Part shown: positions 36,275-46,382 of the stretch, piece after piece | Position numbering within the stretch: the stretch's first letter is position 1 | Layout: each line of letters begins with the position of its first letter | Source: Curtobacterium citreum | GTDB taxonomy: Bacteria > Actinomycetota > Actinomycetes > Actinomycetales > Microbacteriaceae | Assembly: GCF_006715175.1 (NCBI RefSeq) | Contig: NZ_VFMQ01000001.1 | Location: 1,178,001 to 1,242,000 of the forward strand | Direction: 5' to 3' | DNA length: 64,000 nucleotides | Program-made: the position numbers and the translations under genes | The notes under the pieces: model-generated | Told to the model about the DNA's origin: nothing | What the model saw: the letters and a program-made list of their open reading frames with translations, nothing else | The model's database searches: none

Positions 36275-37483
36275 TCAGTCCTCGTCGTCAGCGGCGCGGC
36301 GTCGGAGCTCACTCGCGCTGATCGGCTGCGTGTAGGGCGACTCGTCCGTCTCGTCCGAGTCCTTCGGCTCGGCCGGAGCATCGGCGACGCGCGTCGGGAT
36401 CGAGGTGGTGTTCGTCGTGGACGCCCCGTAGCCCGATGCGGTCGCGCGGTTCACGTGCGCGTCGGCTGCGGTGGGGGAGGCGATGCGCAGAGCCGAGGCT
36501 GGTCGGACATCGTCGGAGCGGTCCACGGACCTATCCGCGGTGCGATCGTCGGCACGATCGTCGACCGCGTCGTCGTCCGAACGGTCGACCGAGGCCGCCG
36601 GTCGCTGCGGCACGTCGTTGCGCGATGCGACGGGCGAACCGAGTGCAGGGCGGATCGGAGCACCGTCGAGCGGGGTGGTCTCACCCTCGCCGTAGGCGCG
36701 CGTGGTGGTCGCGCCCTCGCTGCCGGAGCGCGCGGACCACGGCGCGGAGGTCGCTGCCGGTGTCGCTGCCGAAGCGGGTGCCGGAGCCTGAGCGGCGGAG
36801 GAGGCGACGGGCGCGGCGGGGGAGGGCGTGCCTCCAGGCTGCTGGGATGCCGGTCGCAGACCGGTCGTCGTCGGGGTCGGACGCTCGGCGGTCGGCGCCG
36901 GTGCGGACGGCCGGTCCTGCTCGCGGCGGTCCTGCTGGTCCGCGCTCCAGTCCTGCTGGCGGGCGATCAGCTCGGCGTCGGGATCCGGCGAGTCGAACTT
37001 CCACCGCTCGAGGTCGGCCTTGAAGAGCTTCTTGGCACGGTTCGGACGGGCCTGCCACTCGAGCATCCGGTCGCGGAACTCGGCGAGGGACTGGTCGGCC
37101 TGGAAGCTGAACGTCGACGAGTTCTTCTTGATGTCGGCGATCTCGTGCTGCGCCCAGTTCGCCGCGAGGGGCGCACCGCTCACGGGGAGCAGCCGCAGTC
37201 GGATGTCGGCGTCCTCCGCGAGGTGGTCGGCGTACGACCGCTCGTCGTGCCCGAGGGAACCCCACGTCGCCGCCTTGCGCGCCGCGGAGACGACACCAGC
37301 GACGGCCGCGTTCCGGCTCTCGCGCTCCTGCATCGCGACGACGCGCTTCGTCGCACCGCGGCCGATCAGCGCGGCGATGGTGCCGGCCACGACGATGGCC
37401 ACGAAGGGGATGATCGCGCCGGACAGCACACGCCACCCGTTGTCGGACGACGTCCAGTCGGTCAGCTCGTTCCACCAGTCCAT
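36275..37483 (-). CDS. membrane-anchored hypothetical protein with long disordered tail
   Basis: A 402-residue protein. Residues about 17-42 (GWRVLSGAIIPFVAIVVAGTIAALIGRG) form one transmembrane helix; a helical domain follows to about residue 165 (REIVAMQERE-type coiled segment, SLAEFRDRMLEWQARPNRAKKLFKADLERW). The last 230 residues are Pro/Ala/Thr/Asp-rich and probably disordered. No known family was recognised. The conserved part may be an envelope-associated scaffold, but no function can be given. Convergent with tRNA-Arg. Confidence 0.65.
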   Translation of the reverse strand: MDWWNELTDWTSSDNGWRVLSGAIIPFVAIVVAGTIAALIGRGATKRVVAMQERESRNAAVAGVVSAARKAATWGSLGHDERSYADHLAEDADIRLRLLPVSGAPLAANWAQHEIADIKKNSSTFSFQADQSLAEFRDRMLEWQARPNRAKKLFKADLERWKFDSPDPDAELIARQQDWSADQQDRREQDRPSAPAPTAERPTPTTTGLRPASQQPGGTPSPAAPVASSAAQAPAPASAATPAATSAPWSARSGSEGATTTRAYGEGETTPLDGAPIRPALGSPVASRNDVPQRPAASVDRSDDDAVDDRADDRTADRSVDRSDDVRPASALRIASPTAADAHVNRATASGYGASTTNTTSIPTRVADAPAEPKDSDETDESPYTQPISASELRRRAADDED

Positions 37484-37548
37484 GGGCGAACCCTACGCAC
37501 GGAACTGCCCGGGCACGGGGAGGTGGCGCGGCGTTCCGTCGCTTCCGC

Positions 37549-37815
37549 TCAACCCCACCGGAGGCAGTCCACGGCATCGTCGGCGGACCACACGTTCGGC
37601 AGCTCGACGAAGCGTCGTTCGGTCGCGACGTAGCGGCGTGCGCGGTACGCCGTCCCGCCGGCGACGTCCACCCGGTCGACGTATCCGACGACCTCGCCGT
37701 TGGCGCGGGTGACGCGGCTCAGGTCGTCGCGGACGTCGAGCACCCGGAGGTCGCCGCGGCTGCGCGCGACGGGCGCGGTGCGGATGCGGAACGCGGGTTC
37801 GGTGGTGCGCTGCAC
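37549..37815 (-). CDS. small hypothetical protein
   Basis: An 88-residue protein with a beta-rich core: DLRVLDVRDDLSRVTRANGEVVGYVDRVDVAGGTAYRARRY, then VELPNVWSADDAVDCLRWG. The pattern of short strands around a GEVVGYV motif is common in small actinobacterial proteins of unknown role. GTG start with GGAGGC 6 bases upstream supports translation. Confidence 0.65.
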   Translation of the reverse strand: MQRTTEPAFRIRTAPVARSRGDLRVLDVRDDLSRVTRANGEVVGYVDRVDVAGGTAYRARRYVATERRFVELPNVWSADDAVDCLRWG

Positions 37816-37892
37816 GTGGTGCCTCCTGGTGGTCGGTCGCGGTGTGTGCGGGGAACGCTACGGACCGCCACCGACAGCCGCGCCGCGCCCGA

Positions 37893-37906
37893 GTTCCCTG
37901 GGGAAC
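37893..37906. promoter_or_regulatory. palindrome GTTCCC-TG-GGGAAC in a divergent region
   Basis: A perfect 14-bp palindrome between the 88-residue gene and msrA, about 70 bases before the msrA -10 box. It may be an operator. Confidence 0.35.
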
Positions 37907-37985
37907 ACTTCGGGCCCGGTGCGGGTTGTGGAGGAGGCAACCCGGATCGCGGCTCCCTCTGAGCCCAGGAAGGTAGGTTCCCCCC

Positions 37986-38513
37986 ATGACGACGTTCGTG
38001 CTCGCAGGTGGATGTTTCTGGTGTCTCGACGCCGTGTACCGCACGCTCCAGGGCGTGCAGGACGTGGTCTCGGGCTACGTCGGCGGCGCGACGGAGAACC
38101 CGTCGTACGAGGCCGTCTGCACCGGTGCGACCGGCCACGCCGAGGCGGTCGCGGTGACGTTCGACGAGTCGGTCATCCCCGCCGACGTCATCCTCGACGT
38201 CTTCTTCACGCTCCACGACCCGCGCCAGCTGAACCGGCAGGGCGCCGACGTCGGCACCCAGTACCGCTCGGCCATGTTCCCGGCGGACGACGAGCAGCGC
38301 GCGCTGTTCGAGCAGGCGATCCAGCGTGCATCGGACATCTGGGACGGTGGCATCGTCACGACGATCGAGCCGCTGGGTACCTTCTACCGTGCGGAGGAGT
38401 ACCACCAGGACTTCTTCGCGAAGAACCCGGGACAGGGCTACTGCATGGCGGTCGCACTGCCCAAGGTGAACAAGGTCCGCAAGGCCTACAGTCAGTACAT
38501 CCTGGCGTCCTGA
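37986..38513 (+). CDS. msrA: peptide-methionine (S)-S-oxide reductase
   Basis: A 175-residue MsrA with the catalytic motif GGCFWCLDAVYRTLQGV (active Cys10), VVSGYVGGATENPSYEAVCTGATGHAEAV, DPRQLNRQGADVGTQYRS, and a C-terminal GQGYCMAVALPKV cysteine for recycling. It repairs S-methionine sulfoxide with thioredoxin. No msrB is adjacent. A TAGGTT box lies 6 bases before the ATG, so the message is leaderless. Confidence 0.95.
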   Translation: MTTFVLAGGCFWCLDAVYRTLQGVQDVVSGYVGGATENPSYEAVCTGATGHAEAVAVTFDESVIPADVILDVFFTLHDPRQLNRQGADVGTQYRSAMFPADDEQRALFEQAIQRASDIWDGGIVTTIEPLGTFYRAEEYHQDFFAKNPGQGYCMAVALPKVNKVRKAYSQYILAS

Positions 38514-38550
38514 GACACGGGCGTCGGGGCCACGAGGAGGTGGTCGAACG

Positions 38551-38757
38551 ATGATGGACAACACCGGGACCTGGGTGGCGGTCGGACCGGCCGGCGCGGT
38601 GGGCAGCATCCACCGCGCATCGGACGGGTTCCACGTCGAGCTCTACGGCCGGTCGGGATCCGGCGGGGGCACGTACCCGTCGCTGGAGTCCGCGAAGGGC
38701 GCGGTGCACGCGGCCCTCGGTCCGCTCGCGGACCGGCCGGAGTTCCGAGCGCACTGA
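38551..38757 (+). CDS. small hypothetical protein
   Basis: A 68-residue protein: TGTWVAVGPAGAVGSIHRASDGFHVELYGRSGSGGGTYPSLESAKGAVHAAL. The sequence suggests a small beta-hairpin domain followed by a helix, a type seen in many actinobacteria without known role. GAGGAGG precedes the ATG by about 10 bases. It lies 37 bases after msrA and is probably co-transcribed. Confidence 0.65.
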   Translation: MMDNTGTWVAVGPAGAVGSIHRASDGFHVELYGRSGSGGGTYPSLESAKGAVHAALGPLADRPEFRAH

Positions 38758-38862
38758 TCCAGTCGGGGCGTCGGTCCGGCGCATGGTCGCGACGGGCCGG
38801 ACTGTATGCACGGGGAGACTCGTCCTCCACAACTCACCCCTGCAGATGATCGGTCCACAGGA

Positions 38863-38896
38863 CGAGCCCCGGGGCGCTTCCGCGCCCCGGGGCTCG
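38863..38896 (+). terminator. strong hairpin in front of the ssb paralogue
   Basis: Perfect 15-bp stem (38863-38877 with 38882-38896, arm CGAGCCCCGGGGCGC) and loop TTCC, ending 14 bases before the ssb start. It may terminate the msrA transcript or act in the ssb leader. Confidence 0.75.
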
Positions 38897-38910
38897 CGCA
38901 CGATCGAGGC

Positions 38911-39561
38911 ATGAACGACACCATCACCGTCTGCGGGATCATCGCCACCGAGCCCCGCCACCTCGTCACCGACACCGGCATCGCCATCACGAGCATGCGG
39001 CTCGCGTCCCCGTCCCGCCGGTGGGACCGCTCGACCTCCACGTGGACCAACGGCGCCACGAACTGGTACACGGTCACCGCGTTCCGCTCCCTCGCGGCGA
39101 ACGTCCACAAGTCCCTGAAGAAGGGCGACCGCGTCGTCGTGACGGGCCGCGTCCGCATCCGGACGTGGGAACGCGACGGCCGGGGTGGCACCTCGGTCGA
39201 GATCGACGCCGAGGGACTCGGCCACGACCTCGCGTGGGGCATCAGCAACTGGATCCGCGTGCCGCGGCACGCGAACGAGCACAGTGCGGCTCCGGGGACG
39301 TCGCCGACGATCGACCCGCAGACCGGAGAGGTCCACGGCGCCGACGACGGTGCCGGGACCGACGGGGCGCTCGCCGACGGCGGGCCCGTCCAGCGGGACG
39401 ACCTGCCGGAGCCCGCCGAGGCCGCCCGGCACACGGAGGTCGCGCTCGAGGGGCAGTTCGCGCCGCCGGCGGTGCTGCCCGCCGACCTGGGCACCGGAGC
39501 CGACACGGCCGACGGCGCGGACCCCGACGATGTCGACGCAGCGGGGCGGGCAGCGGCGTGA
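38911..39561 (+). CDS. single-stranded DNA-binding protein, paralogue
   Basis: A 216-residue SSB-type protein. The OB fold occupies about residues 1-105: ITVCGIIATEPRHLVTDTGIAITSMRLA, NWYTVTAFRSLAANVHKSLKKGDRVVVTGRVRIRTWE and TSVEIDAEGLGHDLAWG. The remainder is an acidic, Pro/Asp-rich tail that does not end in the DDDIPF-type tip of housekeeping SSB, so this is probably a secondary SSB. No ribosome-binding site is evident; the hairpin ends just upstream. Confidence 0.85.
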   Translation: MNDTITVCGIIATEPRHLVTDTGIAITSMRLASPSRRWDRSTSTWTNGATNWYTVTAFRSLAANVHKSLKKGDRVVVTGRVRIRTWERDGRGGTSVEIDAEGLGHDLAWGISNWIRVPRHANEHSAAPGTSPTIDPQTGEVHGADDGAGTDGALADGGPVQRDDLPEPAEAARHTEVALEGQFAPPAVLPADLGTGADTADGADPDDVDAAGRAAA

Positions 39562-39624
39562 CCTGCGGGAGCGCCGACATCCGGGGGCGCCGACGCGGCG
39601 GGGTGTCAGTAGACTGGGCGCGAT

Positions 39625-41310
<1,686 letters not shown>

Positions 41311-41313
41311 CCC

Positions 41314-41796
41314 GTGGCGAGACTGCACGCTCCGATCCGCATGCGGTGGAGCGACATCGACGCGTACGGTCACGTCAACAACTCCGCGATGCTGCGCCTC
41401 CTGGAAGAGGCGCGCATCGTGGGGTTCTGGGGCCACGACCCCGCGGACGCGAACGGCGAGGGCGACCTGCCCGACCCGATCATCGACGGACGCCCGGGAT
41501 CGGGCACGATGACGGTGATCGCGGCACAGCGCCTCGAGTACCTCGCGTCGATCCCGTACCTGCGCCGACCGCTGGACGTGCAGATGTGGATCGGGCGGAT
41601 CGGCGGCGCGAGCATCGACGTGTCGTACGAGGTCTGGTCGCCCGTCGGCGTCGAGCCCGCCGTCCTGTACACCCGTGCCACCACGGCGCTGGTGATGGTC
41701 GACGCCGCGACGAACCGGCCGCGACGCCTGACCGCCGTCGAGCGTGCCGCGTGTGAGCAGTTCGCCGAGCCGCCGGTCGAGTTCTCCCGGCCCTGA
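41314..41796 (+). CDS. acyl-CoA thioesterase, 4HBT (hot-dog) family
   Basis: A 160-residue hot-dog protein: MRWSDIDAYGHVNNSAMLRLLEEARI at residues 9-34 carries the catalytic Asp and the HVNN motif; AAQRLEYLASIPYLRRPLDVQMWIGRIGGASIDVSYEV forms the dimer strands. This is the YbgC/FadM-like subgroup hydrolysing acyl-CoA. GTG start 3 bases after the ettA stop, so it is in the same operon. Its stop codon is the first bases of a 36-bp tandem array. Confidence 0.88.
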   Translation: MARLHAPIRMRWSDIDAYGHVNNSAMLRLLEEARIVGFWGHDPADANGEGDLPDPIIDGRPGSGTMTVIAAQRLEYLASIPYLRRPLDVQMWIGRIGGASIDVSYEVWSPVGVEPAVLYTRATTALVMVDAATNRPRRLTAVERAACEQFAEPPVEFSRP

Positions 41797-41938
41797 CCCG
41801 GCCGACCCCGGCTGGGCCGAGCCCGGCCCTGACCCGGCCGACCCCGGCTGGGCCGAGCCGGGCCCTGACCCGGCCGACCCCGGCTGGGCCGAGCCCGGCC
41901 CTGACCCGGCCGACCCCGGCTGGGCCGAGCCCGGCCCA
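41795..41938. repeat. 36-bp tandem repeat, four copies
   Basis: Four almost identical, directly abutting 36-bp units, each beginning GACCCGGCCGACCCCGGC. The first overlaps the thioesterase stop. There are no spacers, so this is a minisatellite and not a CRISPR array. Confidence 0.9.
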
Positions 41939-41956
41939 GATGCGGACCTGCGCCTC

Positions 41957-42018
41957 CGCACAACCGGGAGCACAGCGCACCATGACGATCTGCGGCGCGG
42001 TGCGCTTCCGGTTGTGCG
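41957..42018. terminator. two-tier hairpin between convergent thioesterase genes
   Basis: Outer arms CGCACAACCGG (41957-41967) and CCGGTTGTGCG (42008-42018) enclose inner arms GCGCACC (41975-41981) and GGTGCGC (41999-42005). Placed to end both converging transcripts. Confidence 0.65.
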
Positions 42019-42069
42019 AGCGCACACTGCACCGCGGAACGGCACGGCACGCAGCTCGAAGTGCAGCCC

Positions 42070-42927
42070 TCACCGCGGGACGCGCATCATCCCCTCCTGC
42101 GCCACCGACGCCAGCAGCCGCCCGTCCCGCGCGAACATCCGGCCGAATGCGAGCCCCCGCCCACCCTGCGCACTCGGGGACTCCTGCACGTACAGCACCC
42201 AGTCATCGGCGCGACCGTCCCGGTGCCACCACATCGCGTGGTCCAGGCTCGCGCTCTTCACCCCCGGCGTTCCCCAGGCCACCCCGTGCCGCCGCATGAT
42301 CGGCTCCAGGATCGACATGTCGCTCGCGTACCCCAGGACCGCACGGTGCAGGGCAGGATCGGCCGGCAGCGCTCCTTCCACGCGGAACCACACCGCCTGG
42401 TGCGGCACCCGCTCGCCCTGCACGTCGACGAAGACCGGGCCCTCGACGTGCCGCAGGTCGATGGAGCGCTCGGCCCAGGCCTGTGCGACGGGGTGGTCGA
42501 TCGCGGACAGGATCGACGCCGCGGACGGCAGCGACTCCGGCTCGGGGACGTCGACGGGGAACGGGTCCTGGTGTTCGACGCCCTCGTCGGGGCGTTGGAA
42601 CGAGGCGATCATCGAGAAGATCGGCACGCCCCGCTGGTACGCCTGCACGCGTCGGGTCGCGAAGGACCGGCCGTCGTGGATGCGCTCCACCCCGAAGGTG
42701 ATCGGGACGTCGATGTCGCCCGGGCGCAGGAAGTAGCCGTGCATCGAGTGGATGTCACGGCCCTCGATCGTGGCCTGCGCGGCGACGATGCACTGCGCCA
42801 GGACCTGCCCGCCGAAGACCCGCCCGCCGGGGGACCAGTGGCTCGCCCCGGTCAGGATCGTCTCGCCCGTGCTCGCGCCGGTGTCCTGGAGGCGCAGGGT
42901 GCTGAGGAAGTCGGGTTCGCCGTTCAC
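42070..42927 (-). CDS. tesB: acyl-CoA thioesterase II
   Basis: A 285-residue double hot-dog thioesterase: SPGGRVFGGQVLAQCIVAAQATI, HSMHGYFLRPGDIDVPITFGVERIHDGRSFATRRVQAYQ in the first half and LDHAMWWHRDGRADDWVLYVQESPSAQGGRGLAFGRMF in the second, which holds the family active-site region. It hydrolyses medium- and long-chain acyl-CoA. GTG start 6 bases after a TAGACT box (leaderless). Confidence 0.94.
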   Translation of the reverse strand: MNGEPDFLSTLRLQDTGASTGETILTGASHWSPGGRVFGGQVLAQCIVAAQATIEGRDIHSMHGYFLRPGDIDVPITFGVERIHDGRSFATRRVQAYQRGVPIFSMIASFQRPDEGVEHQDPFPVDVPEPESLPSAASILSAIDHPVAQAWAERSIDLRHVEGPVFVDVQGERVPHQAVWFRVEGALPADPALHRAVLGYASDMSILEPIMRRHGVAWGTPGVKSASLDHAMWWHRDGRADDWVLYVQESPSAQGGRGLAFGRMFARDGRLLASVAQEGMMRVPR

Positions 42928-42970
42928 ACCCGCAGTCTACGAACCGGCCCCCGGTAGGATCGGACCCGAC

Positions 42971-43672
42971 ATGGGCACCTCGTTCACGCTTCCCGACGCC
43001 GCCTCGCTCGGCGACCTCCGCACCTACCTCGGACGCGCTGCCCGCATCGAGGACGGGTCCGTCCGGCTCGTCGCCGACTCGGGCGTCCTCGCGGTGTACA
43101 CGGCGATCCTCTACCCGCTCGGCCTGCTCGACGAGCTGCCGACGGTGCTCGGCCTCCGCACGTTCTCGCTCACCGAGCCCGCGACGATCGACGCCGTGGT
43201 GCCGCTCGCGTCCCTGCAGGAACGTCTTCGCTTGCTCGCCGAGCACCACGACGCCGAACGCGCCGACGGAGCCGACCCGACCCGGGCGACCCCGATCGAG
43301 GTCGAGCTCCCGCACGAGGTGCACACCGTCACCTGGGCGGCGATCAGCCCCCCTCGCGGTGGGTGGGTGCCCCTGCCGGACGTCTCGCCGGAACTCCTCC
43401 GCCGTGCCGCTCGCGACGGCATCGCCGAGGTCGCGGACGCCGTCCCGGCGAGTGCGGGCGAGGCGATCGTGCGCCGCATCCGGTCCGAGGTGTGGGGCCG
43501 TCCGGTGCCCGGGATCGAGCACCTGCCGGCCGGCGCGGGTTTCGCGGGGGAGAGCCTCGGGTTCCTCGGGCACGACCCCGTCCGGCTGTTCGAGACCGGA
43601 CCGTGGAGCCGGCTCACGACGTCGCGCGGGCACGTCCTCGTGAAGCGCCGTGCCTGGTCCCTCAGCATCTGA
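42971..43672 (+). CDS. conserved hypothetical protein
   Basis: A 233-residue soluble protein: FTLPDAASLGDLRTYLGRAARIEDGSVRLVADSGVLAVYTAILYPLGLLDELPTVLGLRTF, then PPRGGWVPLPDVSPELLRRAARDGIAEV and a C-terminal FETGPWSRLTTSRGHVLVKRRAW. This arrangement is found in many actinobacteria without assigned function; no catalytic motif is apparent. A TAGGAT box lies 10 bases before the ATG. Divergent from tesB, with only 43 bases between the starts. Confidence 0.75.
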   Translation: MGTSFTLPDAASLGDLRTYLGRAARIEDGSVRLVADSGVLAVYTAILYPLGLLDELPTVLGLRTFSLTEPATIDAVVPLASLQERLRLLAEHHDAERADGADPTRATPIEVELPHEVHTVTWAAISPPRGGWVPLPDVSPELLRRAARDGIAEVADAVPASAGEAIVRRIRSEVWGRPVPGIEHLPAGAGFAGESLGFLGHDPVRLFETGPWSRLTTSRGHVLVKRRAWSLSI

Positions 43673-43803
43673 CCCCGAACCGAAGCCGCCCAGCGTTGAT
43701 CGACGAAGACCGACCGGCCGACGACGCCGCCGCGACCGCCTGCCTGAGCGGACCAGACCGCCACGTCCACCCCGCACCATGACACGCGTGGTTGGGTGAC
43801 GGC

Positions 43804-44646
43804 ATGCAGGTCTTCCTCACCGGTGCGTCCGGCTACATCGGCTCCTCCGTCCTCCGCGCCCTCGTCGCCCACGGGCACGAGGTCACGGCCCTCGTCCGCT
43901 CCGACCAGAAGGCGCAGGCCGTCCGGGACGCGGGCGGCCACGCGATCGTCGGCGACGTCACGGACACCGACGTCGTCCGCCGGCTCGCCCACGAGTCCGA
44001 CGCGGTCGTGCACACGGCCTCGGCCGCGGACGTCGACGCGGACTTCACGGAGACCGTGACCGAGGCCCTCGCAGGGACCCCGAAGCCGTTCGTGCACACG
44101 GGCGGGATCTTCACGTTCGGGAACTCGACGGACATCTCGGAGCAGTCGCCGGTGGACCCGCCGGCCCTCACCGCGTGGCGCGCCTCGATCGAGGCGCGCG
44201 TGCGGGCGAGCGCCGCACGGACGACGATCGTCGCGCCCGGCATCGTCTACGGGCGCGGCGCCGGCATCCCGGCGATGTTCGTCGGCGACGGCGAGCACGA
44301 GGTCCGCCTGGTCGGCGACGGCTCCCAGCGCTGGACGACCGTGCACATCGACGACCTCGGCGAGCTGTACGTGCTCGCGGTGCACGCCGCCGAGCAGGAC
44401 GGCTACGTGGTGGCTGCGTCCGGCGACAACCCGACGCTGCGCGAGGTGGCCGAGGCGGGCGCGCACGGCTCACCGGTCGTCGCGGAGAGCGTCGACGCGT
44501 CGCGCGAGCGCCTGGGGGCCGACTTCGCGGACGCCCTGCTGCTGCACCAGGAGGCCTCGGGCGCGCACGCGCGCGCCGACCTCGGCTGGCACCCCACGCG
44601 GCCGACCCTGGTCGAGGACCTGGCCGACGGGTCCTACGTCCGGTAG
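43804..44646 (+). CDS. NAD(P)-dependent epimerase/dehydratase-like protein
   Basis: A 280-residue extended short-chain dehydrogenase with the nucleotide motif VFLTGASGYIGSSVLRALVAHGHEVTALVRS at the start, VVHTASAADVDADFTETV, PFVHTGGIFTFG, IVAPGIVYGRGAG and WTTVHIDDLGELYVLAV. The usual YxxxK pair is not seen at its place, so it may be an atypical member or an NmrA-like redox sensor. ATG 43804 is chosen; TTG 43792 is possible. Hairpin A5 follows. Confidence 0.85.
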   Translation: MQVFLTGASGYIGSSVLRALVAHGHEVTALVRSDQKAQAVRDAGGHAIVGDVTDTDVVRRLAHESDAVVHTASAADVDADFTETVTEALAGTPKPFVHTGGIFTFGNSTDISEQSPVDPPALTAWRASIEARVRASAARTTIVAPGIVYGRGAGIPAMFVGDGEHEVRLVGDGSQRWTTVHIDDLGELYVLAVHAAEQDGYVVAASGDNPTLREVAEAGAHGSPVVAESVDASRERLGADFADALLLHQEASGAHARADLGWHPTRPTLVEDLADGSYVR

Positions 44647-44671
44647 TCCGCACCGCTCCCAGCGGGGAGCA

Positions 44672-44719
44672 GACGGACGGGAGGATCGTGGCGGGCCCGC
44701 CACGATCCTCCCGTCCGTC
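44672..44719. terminator. family A hairpin A5
   Basis: Perfect 22-bp stem (44672-44693 with 44698-44719) and loop GGCC; same stem sequence as A4. It sits between convergent genes. Confidence 0.85.
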
Positions 44720-44754
44720 TCCTGGTCGCGTCGCCGACGCGAGCCGGTCCGCGG

Positions 44755-45222
44755 TCAGTCGAACGTGTTCGTCATCGCGTGGGCGGCGCGGTCGAGGTAG
44801 GCCCAGAGCTCGGCCTCGTCGAGGGGCGCGAGGTCGAGCGACTCCACCGCGTCGTGCATGTGGTGCAGCCAGCGCTCGCGGGCCTCGGGCGTGATGCGGA
44901 ACGGGTTGTGCCGCATCCGCAGCCGCGGGTGCCCGCGTTCCTCGCTGTAGGTGCCGGGGCCGCCCCAGTACTGCTGCAGGAAGGCCGACAGGCGCCAGAT
45001 CGCACCCTCGAGGTCGTCAGCCGGGTACATCGGCCAGATCACGTCGTCCTGCTGGACGCCCTCGTAGAACCGCCGAACCAGCCGGTCGAACGTCGGCGCG
45101 CCGCCGATCCGCTCGTAGAGCGAACCGGTCGCCGACGCCCCGTGCTCGCCGACGCGCAGCGTGATCGGTTGCGCCGGGACGCCACCGGGGCCCGAGCCGG
45201 GGCTGGGGATCGGGTCGTTCAC
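44755..45222 (-). CDS. glbO: group II truncated haemoglobin (trHbO)
   Basis: A 155-residue protein with a 38-residue polar start followed by a 2-on-2 globin: SLYERIGGAPTFDRLVRRFYEGVQQDDVIWPMYPADDLEGAIWRLSAFLQQYWGGPGTYSEERGHPRLRMRHNPF. The proximal histidine is in RMRHNPF, with the group II Trp later in RERWLHHMHDAV. It binds oxygen and is usually linked to redox protection. GTG start overlapping the mscS stop by GTGA, so the two genes are translationally coupled. Confidence 0.92.
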   Translation of the reverse strand: MNDPIPSPGSGPGGVPAQPITLRVGEHGASATGSLYERIGGAPTFDRLVRRFYEGVQQDDVIWPMYPADDLEGAIWRLSAFLQQYWGGPGTYSEERGHPRLRMRHNPFRITPEARERWLHHMHDAVESLDLAPLDEAELWAYLDRAAHAMTNTFD

Positions 45223-46298
45223 TGGTGGTCCTTCCCGGGATCCTGGTCGCGGTCCTGGTCGTCCGTGCGGATCGCCCGTCCGAACAGGTTCCCACGCTTC
45301 CCGCGCGACTTCGTCGGCGCCGGCGTCGGCTGGGTCCGGACGGAGCGCAGGCCGTTGATCGAGGTGGCGTTCTCCCAGCCCTCCGGCATGATCATCGCCA
45401 TCGCCGGCAGGGTCACCCCGAGTTCGTCGACGGCGCGCTTCAGGCGGACCCGGAGCTCGCGACCGACGACGTCGAGCTCGGACGCGCGGGTCTTCACGAC
45501 GAGGCGGAACACCATGCCCGCGTCGCTGATCGACTGCATGCCCCAGATCTCCGGCTTCTCGACGATCCGCTGGCGCCACCGGGGCTCCTGCGACATCGTG
45601 ACGGCGGCACGGAGCAGCGCGTCCTGGACGGCGTCGATGTCCGTGTCGTACGGCACGGTGATGTCGACGAGCACGCGCGACCAGCCCTGCGAGAGGTTCC
45701 CGACCCGCAGGATCTGCCCGTTCGGGACGAACCACAGGATGCCGTTGACGTCGCGGATCTGCATGACGCGGAGCCCGACGTTCTCGACGACGCCGGTCGC
45801 GGGCCCGGTGTCGACGACGTCGCCGACGCCCGCCTGGTCCTCGAGGATCATGAAGACCCCGGACAGCAGGTCCTTGACGATGCTCTGGGCACCGACCGCC
45901 AGGCCCGCGGCGATGAGCGAGGCGCCGCCGACGATGCCGACCGCGGCGTTCGGCAGCACGAGCGGGATGATCACCGCGAGGGCGATGAGCACGACGACGA
46001 CCGTCGCCAGGTTCTCGAGCACGCTGCCCAGCGTGCGGGTCCGCTGCACGACGCGGGCGGTCTGGACGGGGGAGGCGACGAGCGCCTGGGTGTCCTCCAC
46101 GTTCTGGCGGCGCTTGGCCCCGGTGACGACCCGCTCGACCACGCCCTTGATCGTGTGGCGGAGGACGAGCCGGACGATGACCGCCGCGAGGAGCGTGATG
46201 ACGATGACGATCGGCACGTGCCAGGTGTCGACGAACTGGGTGAAGGTGTTCGACATCCACTTGGGGACGTCGTCGGTCGAGGTCGCAGCCAGGTTCAT
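45219..46298 (-). CDS. mechanosensitive ion channel MscS family
   Basis: A 359-residue channel with three N-terminal helices (PIVIVITLLAAVIVRLVL, LENLATVVVVLIALAVIIPLVL and the pore helix VGGASLIAAGLAVGAQSIVKDLLSGVFMI), the beta domain GVGDVVDTGPATGVVENVGLRVMQIRDVNGILWFVPNG, and a cytoplasmic cage. The last 40 residues are basic/acidic and variable. It releases solutes on hypo-osmotic shock. A TAGCAT box lies 10 bases before the ATG. Confidence 0.92.
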   Translation of the reverse strand: MNLAATSTDDVPKWMSNTFTQFVDTWHVPIVIVITLLAAVIVRLVLRHTIKGVVERVVTGAKRRQNVEDTQALVASPVQTARVVQRTRTLGSVLENLATVVVVLIALAVIIPLVLPNAAVGIVGGASLIAAGLAVGAQSIVKDLLSGVFMILEDQAGVGDVVDTGPATGVVENVGLRVMQIRDVNGILWFVPNGQILRVGNLSQGWSRVLVDITVPYDTDIDAVQDALLRAAVTMSQEPRWRQRIVEKPEIWGMQSISDAGMVFRLVVKTRASELDVVGRELRVRLKRAVDELGVTLPAMAMIMPEGWENATSINGLRSVRTQPTPAPTKSRGKRGNLFGRAIRTDDQDRDQDPGKDHQ

Positions 46299-46316
46299 GA
46301 TCCGATCGATGCTAGA

Positions 46317-46360
46317 GGGCGGGGCCTCGGCGACCCCTGAGGATCACCGAGGCCCCGCCC
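46317..46360 (-). terminator. terminator of pepN
   Basis: Perfect 14-bp stem (46317-46330 with 46347-46360, arm GGGCGGGGCCTCGG) and a 16-base loop, 22 bases past the pepN stop and just upstream of the mscS promoter. Confidence 0.8.
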
Positions 46361-46382
46361 GTGCGTGGTCGTCCGACGCAGG

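Noticed and set aside
41795..41938. CRISPR-like array of 36-bp repeats
   Set aside because: The repeats abut without spacers and no cas genes are present; it is a tandem minisatellite.
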